The position numbers were made by a program, and so were the translations under genes. A DNA stretch of 64,000 nucleotides from Shewanella xiamenensis. GTDB lineage: Bacteria > Pseudomonadota > Gammaproteobacteria > Enterobacterales > Shewanellaceae. Numbering within the stretch: the first letter of the stretch is position 1; the number at the start of each line of letters is the position of its first letter. The stretch covers positions 1-64,000 of the forward strand of contig NZ_BMOP01000019.1 of assembly GCF_014647135.1 (NCBI RefSeq), in the 5' to 3' direction. The notes beneath the pieces are model-generated. The model saw only the letters and a program-made list of their open reading frames with translations. It searched no databases and had not been told where the DNA came from. This document shows, piece by piece, positions 1 to 8,894 of this stretch.

Positions 1-2
1 AT

Positions 3-113
3 GCACGGCAATTTAAGCTGGATGGTAAACGGGAAAGGGCATATCCACGAGTCCTTAAAATGAGCAAAAACAAGTTTCCGGTTAGACCAAAGAAAAATGC
101 CGTTCACTCTTAA
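3..113 (+). pseudogene. C-terminal end of a probable IS4-type transposase (cut by window edge)
   Basis: An open frame enters from the left edge and stops with TAA at 111-113, giving 36 residues. The tail is strongly basic, with the pattern R-x-Y-P-R-x-x-K-M-S-x-N-K-F-P followed by Arg/Lys. I recall this kind of ending from IS4-family transposases, but I cannot run a search. The gene converges on htpX. Its stop codon lies inside the hairpin that also serves htpX as a terminator. Whether the upstream gene is complete cannot be told, since almost all of it is outside the window. It could equally be the basic tail of an unrelated protein. Confidence 0.45.
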
Positions 114-125
114 GTGAACGGCATT
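96..125 (-). terminator. Terminator downstream of htpX
   Basis: A perfect 13-bp stem (AATGCCGTTCACT at 96-108 with its complement at 113-125) closes a 4-nt loop. On the minus strand it is followed by TTTTTCT. The stop codon of the incoming plus-strand frame lies in the loop/right arm, so the hairpin may serve both convergent genes. Confidence 0.8.
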
Positions 126-163
126 AGACCCTAGGTCTCCTTTTGGTGAACGTTTGGACTCAA

Positions 164-1027
164 TTAACGAGTTTGTAAAGCCGCAATACGCTTCTCTAGA
201 GGTGGATGGCTCATCATTAACTCAGCCATTGAACGCTTGCCGTTAATACCAAAAGCAGACATTTGTGCTGGCATTGCTGAGCTTTCTGGGCCTTGGCGTA
301 AACGCTCAAGTGCTGCAATCATCTTATGCTTGCCCGCTAAGCGAGCTGCACCTTCGTCGGCACGGTATTCACGGATACGTGAGAAGTAAGCCACGATAAT
401 TGAAGCCAAAATACCAAACAACATATCAAGAACAAATACCACTGCCATATAAGCAAACATGCCCAAACCTTCGCCTTCTTCATCATTGCTCGAGACGAAG
501 TTGTTGATAATGCCTGCTACAACACGCGCCGCGAAGATCACAAAGGTGTTCACCACGCCTTGGATTAAGGTCAAAGTGACCATATCGCCGTTAGCGACGT
601 GGCTTACTTCGTGGGCAAGTACGCCTTCGACTTCGTCTTGACTCATGCCATACAACAGACCTGTACTTACGGCAACTAATGAGTTGTCCTTACTTGGGCC
701 AGTTGCAAATGCATTCATCTCCGGCGATTGGTAAATTGCCACTTCTGGCATTTTAATCCCAGCTTGCTGGGCTTGGCGGGCAACCGTCTCCACTAACCAA
801 CGCTCAGTGCTATCACGTGGGGTGGTGATTACTTCACAACCCATGGTCTTTTTCGCCATCCATTTTGAAATCGCTAAGCTGATGAAGGCTCCGCCGAATC
901 CAAAAATCGCAGCGAACACTAAGAGTCCACCCATAGTAGACGTATTCACGCCTAGAATAGACATTACAATTGAGGCTACTAGCAACACGGCTAGGTTAGT
1001 CGCAATCAATAAAAATATACGCTTCAT
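164..1027 (-). CDS. htpX: Membrane zinc metalloprotease HtpX
   Basis: This is the inner-membrane M48 metalloprotease that helps degrade misfolded membrane proteins alongside FtsH. The 287-residue length is close to the 293 of E. coli HtpX. Two hydrophobic helices occupy residues about 4-24 and 33-53. The zinc-binding HEVSH motif is at 139-143, and further hydrophobic stretches follow at about 153-175 and 195-220. The ATG at 1027 is preferred over an in-frame start 30 bases further upstream because AAGGAG sits 6 bases before it. The gene is monocistronic, with its own terminator. In E. coli htpX is controlled by the CpxR envelope-stress regulator; I did not identify a CpxR box here. Confidence 0.95.
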   Translation of the reverse strand: MKRIFLLIATNLAVLLVASIVMSILGVNTSTMGGLLVFAAIFGFGGAFISLAISKWMAKKTMGCEVITTPRDSTERWLVETVARQAQQAGIKMPEVAIYQSPEMNAFATGPSKDNSLVAVSTGLLYGMSQDEVEGVLAHEVSHVANGDMVTLTLIQGVVNTFVIFAARVVAGIINNFVSSNDEEGEGLGMFAYMAVVFVLDMLFGILASIIVAYFSRIREYRADEGAARLAGKHKMIAALERLRQGPESSAMPAQMSAFGINGKRSMAELMMSHPPLEKRIAALQTR

Positions 1028-1313
1028 ATCAGCTCCTTTACGGCACAAAGGTGCCATTTATTTTGTTCAAAGACATAATATGTCCAATTAATCGAAATTC
1101 AAGGGGTAAAGGTAAGAGTTTTTCTAATCGCTAATTTTTCTCTCAATTTAGACACAGCCTTTCATGGCTCGTGAGTCTAGGGACAGTCTATTAAGCCAAA
1201 CTTAAATCTAGGCGCTGTCAGTGTTACAGCCAAATTCATGTGTGTTTATCTATGTTTATCGTAATTAAACTTTGTTAACATGCCTGCACATTCTGAGATT
1301 TAAGGATAAAAAA

Positions 1314-2024
1314 ATGACCGTTAATGCCCTACTGCTAAGCAGTTCACGTGTTGGTGACACGCCTTATCTTTCCCATGCGCTGCCTTTTATCAAACCACTT
1401 ACCGCTCACGCACAAAAATGGATTTTTATTCCTTATGCAGGGGTAAGCATGAGCTACGATACCTACTTAGCGTCTGTAGTGACGGGACTCAGTGAGCTTA
1501 AACTCGATATTAGTGGTATTCATCAACACCCTGATCCGCGCCAAGCGATTAAAGATGCCGACGGTATTTTAATTGGTGGCGGCAACACTTTTCATCTTTT
1601 GCATGAGTTGTATAAGTACGATCTTGTGCAGCTTATTCGTAATGAAGTCCTTAGCGGTAAGCCTTACATTGGTTGGAGCGCAGGGTCAAATGTATCTGGA
1701 TTAAGCATTCGTACAACTAACGATATGCCGATCATTGAACCGCCATCATTCGCGGCCCTAAACATAGTGCCTTTTCAGGTAAATCCACATTATTCAAACT
1801 ACCGTGCACCAGGACATAACGGTGAAACTCGAGCTCAGCGATTACTCGAATTTACCCGTGTTGATCCGATCACGCCCGTCATTGGCATTGTTGAAGGCAG
1901 TGCGCTATGGCGACAGGGAGACACTTTATCACTGTTGGGTGATAACCCTGCCTATTTATTCTGTGGCGAACAGCAGGAGCTCCCAATTCCCGTAGGTAGC
2001 GATTTATCTCATTTGCTAAAATAA
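1314..2024 (+). CDS. pepE: Alpha-aspartyl dipeptidase (peptidase E)
   Basis: This cytoplasmic serine peptidase of family S51 hydrolyses dipeptides with an N-terminal aspartate. The 236-residue length matches the family (229 in enteric PepE). The glycine-rich segment GGGNTFHLL (about 88-96) precedes the nucleophile motif GWSAGSN, which places the catalytic serine at about residue 122. I chose the ATG at 1314, 8 bases after AAGGA. A TTG in the same frame at 1272 would add 14 residues that do not resemble the family. The gene stands alone; the AT-rich 280 bp upstream should hold its promoter, but no site is clear. Confidence 0.93.
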   Translation: MTVNALLLSSSRVGDTPYLSHALPFIKPLTAHAQKWIFIPYAGVSMSYDTYLASVVTGLSELKLDISGIHQHPDPRQAIKDADGILIGGGNTFHLLHELYKYDLVQLIRNEVLSGKPYIGWSAGSNVSGLSIRTTNDMPIIEPPSFAALNIVPFQVNPHYSNYRAPGHNGETRAQRLLEFTRVDPITPVIGIVEGSALWRQGDTLSLLGDNPAYLFCGEQQELPIPVGSDLSHLLK

Positions 2025-2395
2025 GATCTCGTTAGCGGCATTCATCGTGGTAAATAGGGTAACATTCATACTCAGCTAACCACTTAACATGCAAATGCCG
2101 CTCCTTTAAGAGTTGAACGCGACAAAAAACTAGACTGATTATTGACCTTGCACGCTATCAATATCCTTTCATCATGCAAGGATCGGCATATCTCCCGCAG
2201 GAGAAAAAACTTGCACCACTTAAGTATCTGCACTAATTTCGTTGTCGAACACCTTGATAAACAAGATTAATTTTTGCATTTACCCCTAGCTACATTCTGA
2301 AACAAATTTTCTAAGTTATTTAAAATTAGGGAGTTATGACCAAGGCACAGGAGTATTTTTTTACCCTTGGTCCATCCAAGTGAGGAGTTTTCATT
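2025..2395. other. Intergenic region pepE-opgG, with small inverted repeats
   Basis: No gene is seen in these 371 bp. Three inverted repeats can be read. AGCGGCATT near 2034 pairs with AATGCCGCT near 2094 across a long loop. CCTTGCA (2146-2152) pairs with TGCAAGG (2175-2181). GACCAAGG (2338-2345) pairs with CCTTGGTC (2365-2372) in the probable leader of the next gene. None has a T-run, so I do not call a terminator. Confidence 0.4.
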
Positions 2396-3979
2396 TTGCG
2401 ACTGCATTCAACATTGAACCATTCAACCCCGATGAACGGTCATAAAAAGACCAAATTAACACTTTTTTTTGGGTCTATACTGGCCGGCATAATGAGCATC
2501 AGTAGTTTAGCCCCCGCCTATGCCGCCACTGCAAGCGATGATAAAAAAGCTAAGGCATTCTCCCATGACACCGTCGTTGAGTTAGCACAGCAACTGGCTC
2601 AAAAACCCTTCAAAGAAGCTAGAAAGGCTCCGAAGGAACTGATCGACTTAGATTACGCCACTTATGGCAAGATCAATTATCAAGAAAACGCTGCGATTTG
2701 GGGCGGAACACCCACTAAGTTTTCAGTGCAACTTTTTGCGCCCGGTTTTTTATACAAAAATTTGGTGGATATTGATGTCGTTGAAAATAGCCGAGCTTTT
2801 CCTATCGAGTTAACAGAATCTTCCTTTAGTGTGCCCAATGATACCATTGAGAAATTGCTCACGCAGGTAGGACAATATGCAGGCGTTCGACTTCATTACC
2901 CCATCAATGACGATGAAGTCAAAGACGAGTTCATTATGTTTCAAGGGGCAAGCTATTTTCGTGCATTATCCAAGGGCCAAACCTATGGATTATCAAACCG
3001 CGGGTTAGCCATTGATGTTGCCCAACCTAAAGGTGAAGAATATCCCTTATTTAAACGTTTTTGGATAGAGCGACCCTCTAAATATCAAACAGCGATAGTA
3101 GTACACGCATTACTAGATAGTCAGAGTGTTACAGGTGCCTATCGCTTTGGTATTTATCCCGGAGCACCGACACGTGTTGATGTCGATGTCACCCTCTTTC
3201 CGCGCCGAGATATCGCCCACGTTGGCCTAGCACCACTGACTTCCATGTTTCTTTATGGTGGTTTAGATACGCCTGACAAACCCGATTATCGTCCTGCTGT
3301 GCATAACTCTGAAGGATTACAAATTGATCGAGGTAACGGTGAGCGTTTATGGCGACCACTCAATAACCCAAACAAACTGCAAATCAGTGCCTTTGGTGAC
3401 GAAGATATTAAGGGTTTTGGCTTAATCCAACGCCATCGTAACTTCGACTACTATCAAGATCTTGGTGCGAACTACCAACAACGTCCTTCTGCATGGATTG
3501 AACCATTAAACGATTGGGGTAAAGGGCAATTAATACTGCTTGAAATTCCATCAAGCGCCGAAACCAATGATAATATCGTCGCCTATTGGGAACCTCAGGG
3601 GGGATTAAAGCAGGCTGAGCCCTATCGCTATTCTTACCGCATTACGGCGTCTAATGACAGCCCTAGTTTTACAAACAAAGCACGGGTAATTCGTAGTTCT
3701 AAGGGACAAAAACAGGCCAAAGGCAAAGAACTCCTTATCGACTACAGCAATATCAAGCCACAAGATATTGAAAAAATTACAATTGATGCCAGTATCAGTA
3801 AGGGTAAAATCCTCTCATCTCGGATAGTAGCTCACCCTGAAATTAATGGTGCTCGGATCTTCATTACGTTTGAGCCTGAAAGTACCAATGTGGCAGAATT
3901 GCGCATTCAATTGCGTAAAGATGAAAAACCTGTCGCCGCTACTTGGCTATATCGCTGGAACAGTGATGATTGGCCCTAG
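2396..3979 (+). CDS. Periplasmic glucan biosynthesis protein, OpgG/MdoG family
   Basis: OpgG/OpgD proteins act in the periplasm on osmoregulated beta-glucans made by the membrane synthase OpgH. The 527 residues fit the family (511 in E. coli OpgG). A signal peptide with hydrophobic core at about 22-40 ends in an AYA-A cleavage site. The conserved block F-x-G-A-S-Y-F-R-A-L with YGLS-RGLAIDV follows at about 182-205. The start is a TTG at 2396, chosen because AGGAG lies 8 bases before it; the in-frame ATG at 2432 has no ribosome site. No opgH partner is adjacent, which is unusual since the pair is normally an operon. An OpgD-like paralogue role is possible. Confidence 0.85.
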   Translation: MRLHSTLNHSTPMNGHKKTKLTLFFGSILAGIMSISSLAPAYAATASDDKKAKAFSHDTVVELAQQLAQKPFKEARKAPKELIDLDYATYGKINYQENAAIWGGTPTKFSVQLFAPGFLYKNLVDIDVVENSRAFPIELTESSFSVPNDTIEKLLTQVGQYAGVRLHYPINDDEVKDEFIMFQGASYFRALSKGQTYGLSNRGLAIDVAQPKGEEYPLFKRFWIERPSKYQTAIVVHALLDSQSVTGAYRFGIYPGAPTRVDVDVTLFPRRDIAHVGLAPLTSMFLYGGLDTPDKPDYRPAVHNSEGLQIDRGNGERLWRPLNNPNKLQISAFGDEDIKGFGLIQRHRNFDYYQDLGANYQQRPSAWIEPLNDWGKGQLILLEIPSSAETNDNIVAYWEPQGGLKQAEPYRYSYRITASNDSPSFTNKARVIRSSKGQKQAKGKELLIDYSNIKPQDIEKITIDASISKGKILSSRIVAHPEINGARIFITFEPESTNVAELRIQLRKDEKPVAATWLYRWNSDDWP

Positions 3980-4027
3980 GCCGATAAACTAAGACTCGAT
4001 TTGCGTTTTACTTAACACCATAAAAAT

Positions 4028-4050
4028 CGCCGGAAATCCGGCGTTTTTTA
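4028..4050 (+). terminator. Terminator of the opgG-type gene
   Basis: A GC-rich stem CGCCGGA (4028-4034) pairs with TCCGGCG (4037-4043) and is followed by seven T residues. Confidence 0.9.
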
Positions 4051-4366
4051 TGGATAAAATCAATATTTCCACACTCATAATAATAACCTTACAGTTAAGC
4101 AGTTTAATATTTCCGATAACTTATCACAGTATTTTTCGGAATAAGTAGGATTATTTTTCTCTAACAAAAATAGGGATTTTCAGTTCCAGTTTTTGAATCC
4201 TATTTAGCATCTCATAACATTTACACCCCAATCCTACGGCGTTATATTAGCCTCTCAAAAAAACTGAATATTCACACAAGCTACGTTTTTATAAGATATC
4301 TACCTATTGTGCTCATCCTATTCAGTGTTTAGTTATTTTTCGCATCATCAATATGTTAGAGAAAAA
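4051..4366. other. AT-rich intergenic region
   Basis: About 320 bp between the opgG-type terminator and the possible small membrane protein gene. It is AT-rich, with no open frame of note. TTCCGA and TCGGAA flank about 18 bp near 4110-4140, a weak inverted repeat. I cannot assign a promoter with confidence. Confidence 0.3.
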
Positions 4367-4519
4367 ATGAAGTTACCTACATTAAATGCTGCGTATTTTC
4401 GTAAGCCAACGACAATATTGTTAATTACAAGTACGTTACTTATCTTATATTATTTATTACCAATGATTGGACGAGCATTTTGGCTAGCCTTAGTATTACT
4501 CAGCTATTTGCTGATTTAA
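4367..4519 (+). CDS. Possible 50-residue membrane protein
   Basis: The frame from the ATG at 4367 encodes 50 residues. After a short basic N-terminus there are two hydrophobic stretches, at about 16-30 and 33-50, separated by a Pro-Met-Ile-Gly turn; the protein ends Leu-Leu-Ile. The composition is that of a small two-helix inner-membrane protein. A purine-rich AGAGAAAAA precedes the ATG, but no clean Shine-Dalgarno is seen. An alternative start 60 bases upstream (position 4307) would add a polar leader. I do not recognise the family. It may be a chance frame in AT-rich DNA. Confidence 0.4.
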   Translation: MKLPTLNAAYFRKPTTILLITSTLLILYYLLPMIGRAFWLALVLLSYLLI

Positions 4520-4655
4520 CATGTAAACAAGATGCTAACATGGCGATAAAGGTTAACATTCATCTTAATATTCTCCATTAATCTCGCTTGATAATGCTAA
4601 GTTTCTTCAACCTATCAAATCTAGCTGACTCATCATCTAGACGGATATTTATGCT

Positions 4656-5624
4656 ATGCCATTTTCACACTTGAAATCAGTTCTCACGCTTTCGTTACTG
4701 TTTACCCCGAATGTCTTGGCAACTGCCGTCGATTTTAGTGACTATGGTCCTTTACGCAGCTATGCGCAATCACCGGCCCAAGCAGGCAGTTTAACACCGA
4801 TGTTAAGATCAGGGTTTTCGTTACCTGAAGGTCAAAAAGAGCTGCACTTATCCGCAAGTGCAGCCAGTGTTTGGGCTGAAAGCGATGACTATTTTGCCGA
4901 TTACTATCACAACACCCTTGAAGGGGGACTGACTTGGCAAGTCAATGATAAATGGATGATAGATACCAGTTATCACTGGCGTTTTAGTGGCGATAATCAC
5001 TTAGACTCAGTAACTATGTGGTTTCATGATGCATTTGGTTTTAGTCAAAATGGTCGTGAAGATGCCGCTAAACATCAAAATCAAATATTTTCTAAAGATG
5101 GCGTTAATCAGCAAAATATCTCGGGCGAAAACCTCAATAATGTCGTCATACTTTATGTTGGCTACCAATTGTTTGAAAACCAATATCAGGGCTTATCTTT
5201 AGGAGGCAGCCTATATTATAACTATGTCGACTCAGGCCCCTTTGAAGATGAAAGCTTTGAACAAGCGTTACAGCTTAATTACAGCTTTGGTTATGAAAAA
5301 CATCATATTCATTCTACCGCAGCTGTTAGTTTTAGGCAGGGTAATGAGGTTCTTTCGGGGATAAGCTACGATAATCATGCTTATTCCGTCAATCTCGGTT
5401 ATGAATATTTAACGGGTCGCCATGGCTGGTTGCTTGAATTACATCACTATCAGGGCTTACTCGAAACCGAAAATGACTTTTCAAAAGCCTCTAACGAAAT
5501 ATTACTCGGCTACCGTTACTATTTAGATACCAGTGCAATAGAGTTCTCTATTGTTGAAAACTATTTCAATATGGATAACAGCACTGATATTGCCTTTAAC
5601 ATTGGCTATCGCGTTAAGTTATAA
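4656..5624 (+). CDS. Outer-membrane beta-strand protein, DUF3187-type
   Basis: The 322-residue product has a signal peptide ending near Leu-Ala-Thr-Ala (about residue 24). It then has many alternating aromatic/polar strands, ending in a lysine-leucine beta-strand (G-Y-R-V-K-L) typical of outer-membrane barrels. The segment W-F-H-D-A-F-G-F followed by G-R-E-D (about 127-141) resembles the F-H-x-x-F-G-L-P-x-G-G-R signature I associate with DUF3187 proteins. Function is unknown. It is convergent with bioD and shares a bidirectional terminator with it. The ATG at 4656 gives a good signal peptide; the ribosome site is weak. Confidence 0.65.
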   Translation: MPFSHLKSVLTLSLLFTPNVLATAVDFSDYGPLRSYAQSPAQAGSLTPMLRSGFSLPEGQKELHLSASAASVWAESDDYFADYYHNTLEGGLTWQVNDKWMIDTSYHWRFSGDNHLDSVTMWFHDAFGFSQNGREDAAKHQNQIFSKDGVNQQNISGENLNNVVILYVGYQLFENQYQGLSLGGSLYYNYVDSGPFEDESFEQALQLNYSFGYEKHHIHSTAAVSFRQGNEVLSGISYDNHAYSVNLGYEYLTGRHGWLLELHHYQGLLETENDFSKASNEILLGYRYYLDTSAIEFSIVENYFNMDNSTDIAFNIGYRVKL

Positions 5625-5650
5625 TCACAATATTTTAAAACTATGCCAAC

Positions 5651-5680
5651 AAAAACAGAGGCGACATAGCCTCTGTTTTT
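5651..5680. terminator. Bidirectional terminator between DUF3187-type gene and bioD
   Basis: AAAAACAGAGGC (5651-5662) pairs perfectly with GCCTCTGTTTTT (5669-5680) across a 6-nt loop. There are A/T runs on both sides, so it can work for the two convergent genes. Confidence 0.9.
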
Positions 5681-5706
5681 ATATCAAACTTATTATTTGA
5701 ATAAGC

Positions 5707-6402
5707 TTATTTCAGCAATAAGGATTGGATATCGATAAAGTTGGCGGCATGCTCCGCATCCGCCTGCTTAAGATGAGGAATACACCCGAGGAAAGGCGAT
5801 ACCATCATCTCTTTAAGCGACGCTAAGTTTTCATCGAACACACTCATATTGGGATCGACACAGTTTGCCACCCAACCTGCGACCGTTAAGCCATCGGCTA
5901 ATATCGCCTCTTGAGTTAATACCGCATGATTTAGACAACCGAGCTTCATTCCCACCACAAGAATGACGGGTAAATTAAGCTGTTGTACCAACTCAGATAA
6001 GTAGCGCCCTTCCCCTAAAGGCAAACGCCAACCGCCAGCTCCTTCGATCAAACAAAAATCCGCCTGCGCAAACGCCGCACGATCAAGCTTGGCCAAAATT
6101 GCCTCAGGGAATAAATTAACGCCCTGCTGTTTTGCTGCAATATGCGGTGCAATCGCAGGTTCAAAACTAATCGGATTCACCTGCTCATAGCTCAGTTTAA
6201 GGGATGAAGCCGACATCAGTTTTAATGCATCACTGTTACGCAAGCCCTTTTCAGTGATTTCACAGCCTGAGGCAACAGGCTTTACCCCAAGACTTGAGCG
6301 CGAAAACCCTGCGCGCAGAACTTCACGGTTGAATGCGGTCAAGAGTGCAGTCGATACTAAGGTTTTACCGCTATCGGTATCTGTTCCTGTTACAAAAAAC
6401 AT
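5707..6402 (-). CDS. bioD: Dethiobiotin synthetase
   Basis: This enzyme carries out ATP-dependent closure of the ureido ring of 7,8-diaminopelargonate to give dethiobiotin, the penultimate step of biotin synthesis. The 231 residues fit the family (225 in E. coli). The N-terminal P-loop GTDTDSGKT lies at residues 6-14, with the nucleotide lysine at 13. The conserved segment EGAGGWRLPL (about 115-124) corresponds to the EGAGG motif of BioD. It is the last gene of the leftward bioB-F-C-D series. AGGTAAAAGG precedes the ATG. Confidence 0.96.
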   Translation of the reverse strand: MFFVTGTDTDSGKTLVSTALLTAFNREVLRAGFSRSSLGVKPVASGCEITEKGLRNSDALKLMSASSLKLSYEQVNPISFEPAIAPHIAAKQQGVNLFPEAILAKLDRAAFAQADFCLIEGAGGWRLPLGEGRYLSELVQQLNLPVILVVGMKLGCLNHAVLTQEAILADGLTVAGWVANCVDPNMSVFDENLASLKEMMVSPFLGCIPHLKQADAEHAANFIDIQSLLLK

Positions 6403-6456
6403 GCCTTTTACCTGTTAATCTGTTGGCCAACTATGCGCCAAACCGTTGCTAGAAAT

Positions 6457-7284
6457 TTATACCGAGCCGCCTTGGCGACGCACACGAAATTGGGCGATCT
6501 GATAGGTTAAAGGCAGGCCCTGTGCCTCACGAAATTGCTCTGCGCGTTGTTGTAAAGCCTGCCAATCGTCACGGCCACGCAATTTACCTAAATGGGCATC
6601 GGATTCAGAAGAAGTTAGACTCTGTACTGAGGATTGCACCGATGCGCCCACGCCTTTAATGGAATAGAGTAAGGCTTTAAGATCTTGAAAATAGACGGTC
6701 ATTGGCATGAGCTTCACATCAAGAAATTGCCAATCTGTGTCGTCAAATGCCGCTTGTAAGCTTTCAAGGGATAAGAAACAGTTGACCCTCAAACCAAGAT
6801 TGGATAACTGCTCAAGGCTGCCTGCCGCCACGATACTCAGGTGAGCTTCTCCACCCGATGTTAAGACTCTGGCCATTTCACTGGTTGCAGCCGAAAAGTC
6901 ATGGCACCACTGCAGTGCCAAATTGGAGTAAATATTATCGATGCACGCATCGGCAAAGGGTAATTGCTCGGCATTACCGCAAACACACTGTTGATAAGGG
7001 TAAGTCGCGTTAAGCTGTTGCAGCATGCCCAAAGCGATATCGAGTGCATAGACCCTGATATCTGTGCCTGTGGCATTATGATCAAAATTGGTTCCCGGCC
7101 CTGCGCCAATATCAAGAATTGCGCCCTTGGCTACAAATCCCTGCAACAAACTCGCGCCGCTTAAACGCTGCAAACAGTTATGTTCTTGATAGCGCTTGGC
7201 CGCAGCAGAAAACCGATCGGCAATATGCTCGACCTGACTGGCAGACTGATGGGAATTAACACTCACGCCAAGCGGCATAGACAT
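6457..7284 (-). CDS. bioC: Malonyl-ACP O-methyltransferase
   Basis: BioC methylates the free carboxyl of malonyl-ACP, so that the fatty acid synthesis enzymes can build the pimeloyl chain of biotin. The SAM-binding glycine motif [10 protein letters not shown] lies at about residues 56-65, followed by the acidic end of strand 2. The 275-residue length is a little longer than E. coli BioC (251), mainly at the N-terminus. The start ATG at 7284 directly follows an in-frame GTG, and either could be used; GAGA lies about 12 bases upstream. The gene sits between bioF and bioD. Pimeloyl-ACP esterase (bioH) is not in the window. Confidence 0.94.
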   Translation of the reverse strand: MSMPLGVSVNSHQSASQVEHIADRFSAAAKRYQEHNCLQRLSGASLLQGFVAKGAILDIGAGPGTNFDHNATGTDIRVYALDIALGMLQQLNATYPYQQCVCGNAEQLPFADACIDNIYSNLALQWCHDFSAATSEMARVLTSGGEAHLSIVAAGSLEQLSNLGLRVNCFLSLESLQAAFDDTDWQFLDVKLMPMTVYFQDLKALLYSIKGVGASVQSSVQSLTSSESDAHLGKLRGRDDWQALQQRAEQFREAQGLPLTYQIAQFRVRRQGGSV

Positions 7285-7294
7285 CACAGATTAT

Positions 7295-7411
7295 TCTCAC
7301 TTTTACATCAAACTTTTACTTAGAAGCTTTTACGTTCAAGCTCTTACTTTCAGACTCTTATCTTCAAGCTCTCAATACTCGAGCATTTCAAGAACTCAAT
7401 ACCCGAGCATT
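7295..7411 (-). repeat. Degenerate tandem repeats in the bioF-bioC spacer
   Basis: On the coding strand, two 24-bp units (7388-7411 and 7364-7387) share 20 of 24 positions around AATGCTCG-GTATTGAG. They are followed by four 14-bp units (7350-7363, 7336-7349, 7322-7335, 7308-7321) that resemble AAGTAAGAGCTTGA. A 13-bp partial unit then runs to 7295, next to the bioC start. The periodicity is clear by eye, though the units are degenerate. Origin and role are unknown. Confidence 0.7.
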
Positions 7412-7454
7412 GAAGTGCCCTGCCTTTCACCTGATATGTGAATCAAGTACTGGC

Positions 7455-8675
7455 TTACCGTTCAGGCCGCTCAGAAACCCTCGGCAGTGCGCATTCCTTC
7501 AGCACAGTGGCAATACTACTGACGCAGCGCCTTATTACCGCCTCGCTATGGGATGCGCTTAAGGTGATGCGCAATCTTGCCGAGCCGACCGGCACTGTGG
7601 GTGGACGAATGGCGCCGACCCAAATGCCTAATGTCTTTAGCTTTTCCGCCACCAGCAAGGTTTGCGTCGCATCACCAATAATCAAAGGTTGAATTGCCGT
7701 GTCACTTCCTAGGAGTGGAATGTCCGCATCTTGGCACAACTGCTTGAACAATAAGATATTGCGCTGCAATTTTTGCTTAAGCTCAGGATGGGTCTCAGCG
7801 TATTCAACAGCGGCCAAGGCAAGAGCCGCATTAGCGGGCGACAGCGCCGTAGAATAAATATATTCCCGTGCATTGCTGACCAGAAATTCAATCAACTGCC
7901 TACTCCCGAGGATCGCGGCGCCCTGACAACCTAACGCCTTACCAAAGGTCACGATCTGGATATCGATAAGGTTTGAAGCTGGAGCCGATTCAACTTGAGC
8001 ACTCACAGCATCCACCACGCCAAAGCCATGGGCATCATCGACAATCAACCAAGCATTATGTGCCCGGCAAAGGCTGGATAAGGCCATAATCGGCGCGATA
8101 TCGCCATCCATGCTGAACACACTCTCAGTGATAAGGGCAGATACAGCGTTCTTTTCTAATAAACGCTCGGCACTTTCGATGGAATTATGTAAAAAGCGCT
8201 TAAAATCCGCGCCGCTGTCGCGCAATCCATCAATAATCGATGCATGGACCAGTTTATCGGCCAGTACCACATCATGCTTATCGAACAAGGTTTTACACAA
8301 GGTGGTATTGGCACTAAACCCTGAGCTAAAGAGTAGTGCCGCCTCAAATCCCGTTATCTTGCACAGCTTAGTTTCTAGCGCCAAATGCGCCTCGCTGTAG
8401 CCCGTCACCAGTGGTGATGCGCCGCTACCCACGCCATATTGCTTAGCGCCAAGGTGCAGCGCCTCGACCAATGCGGGAGCACGGGATAGGCCTAAGTAAT
8501 CATTACTGCTGAAGTTAAGATAGTGCTGCTCCGCTAAGCCAAACTGAGGGCCATCCTTACTGAGTGCTGCCGCGCTCGACAGCGCCTGACGCTGCCTAAG
8601 CAAACCTTGCTCGGCTAACGCCTGCTGACGGGCGAGGATTTTTGAACTCAGTTTTGAGGTGAGTGATGAACTCAT
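7455..8675 (-). CDS. bioF: 8-amino-7-oxononanoate synthase
   Basis: This PLP enzyme condenses pimeloyl-ACP (or CoA) with L-alanine to give 8-amino-7-oxononanoate. The product has 406 residues against 384 in E. coli, with slightly longer ends. The catalytic lysine lies in T-F-G-K-A-L-G at about residue 246, preceded by the conserved D-D-A-H-G segment (about 213-217). It follows bioB after an unusually long 219-bp spacer and precedes bioC after a repeat-rich 167-bp spacer, so the operon is looser than the enteric one. Confidence 0.96.
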   Translation of the reverse strand: MSSSLTSKLSSKILARQQALAEQGLLRQRQALSSAAALSKDGPQFGLAEQHYLNFSSNDYLGLSRAPALVEALHLGAKQYGVGSGASPLVTGYSEAHLALETKLCKITGFEAALLFSSGFSANTTLCKTLFDKHDVVLADKLVHASIIDGLRDSGADFKRFLHNSIESAERLLEKNAVSALITESVFSMDGDIAPIMALSSLCRAHNAWLIVDDAHGFGVVDAVSAQVESAPASNLIDIQIVTFGKALGCQGAAILGSRQLIEFLVSNAREYIYSTALSPANAALALAAVEYAETHPELKQKLQRNILLFKQLCQDADIPLLGSDTAIQPLIIGDATQTLLVAEKLKTLGIWVGAIRPPTVPVGSARLRITLSASHSEAVIRRCVSSIATVLKECALPRVSERPER

Positions 8676-8821
8676 TTTTTCTTACTCAACTTGTCTTGCT
8701 CAACTTTTCTTGCTGTGCAATTTACTTTGCTGGCTTACTCGGCGTCTTGACTGGTTTTTCGCCCAGTCTCGGCACAACGTCAGCTCAAATGCTCACAGAG
8801 TCTCACCGCCGGCATCACTCT

Positions 8822-8861
8822 TTGGAACCTGCGCTTCGCCGCTTAACGAAGCGCAACTCCA
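8822..8861 (-). other. Inverted repeat in the bioB-bioF spacer
   Basis: GCGCTTCG (8831-8838) pairs with CGAAGCGC (8847-8854), and an outer TTGGA/TCCAA pair (8822-8826, 8857-8861) extends the stem. There is no T-run on the minus strand, so this is not an obvious terminator. It may be an mRNA-processing or stability structure between bioB and bioF. Confidence 0.5.
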
Positions 8862-8894
8862 AAAAGCGAGTTTTACTGAGGCGATAAGTTTTAG

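Noticed and set aside
125..138. TAGACCCTAGGTCT, similar to the acs palindrome
   Set aside because: Half-site spacing differs, it is not a perfect repeat in the same register, and it lies downstream of htpX and the transposase-like frame, not in a promoter.
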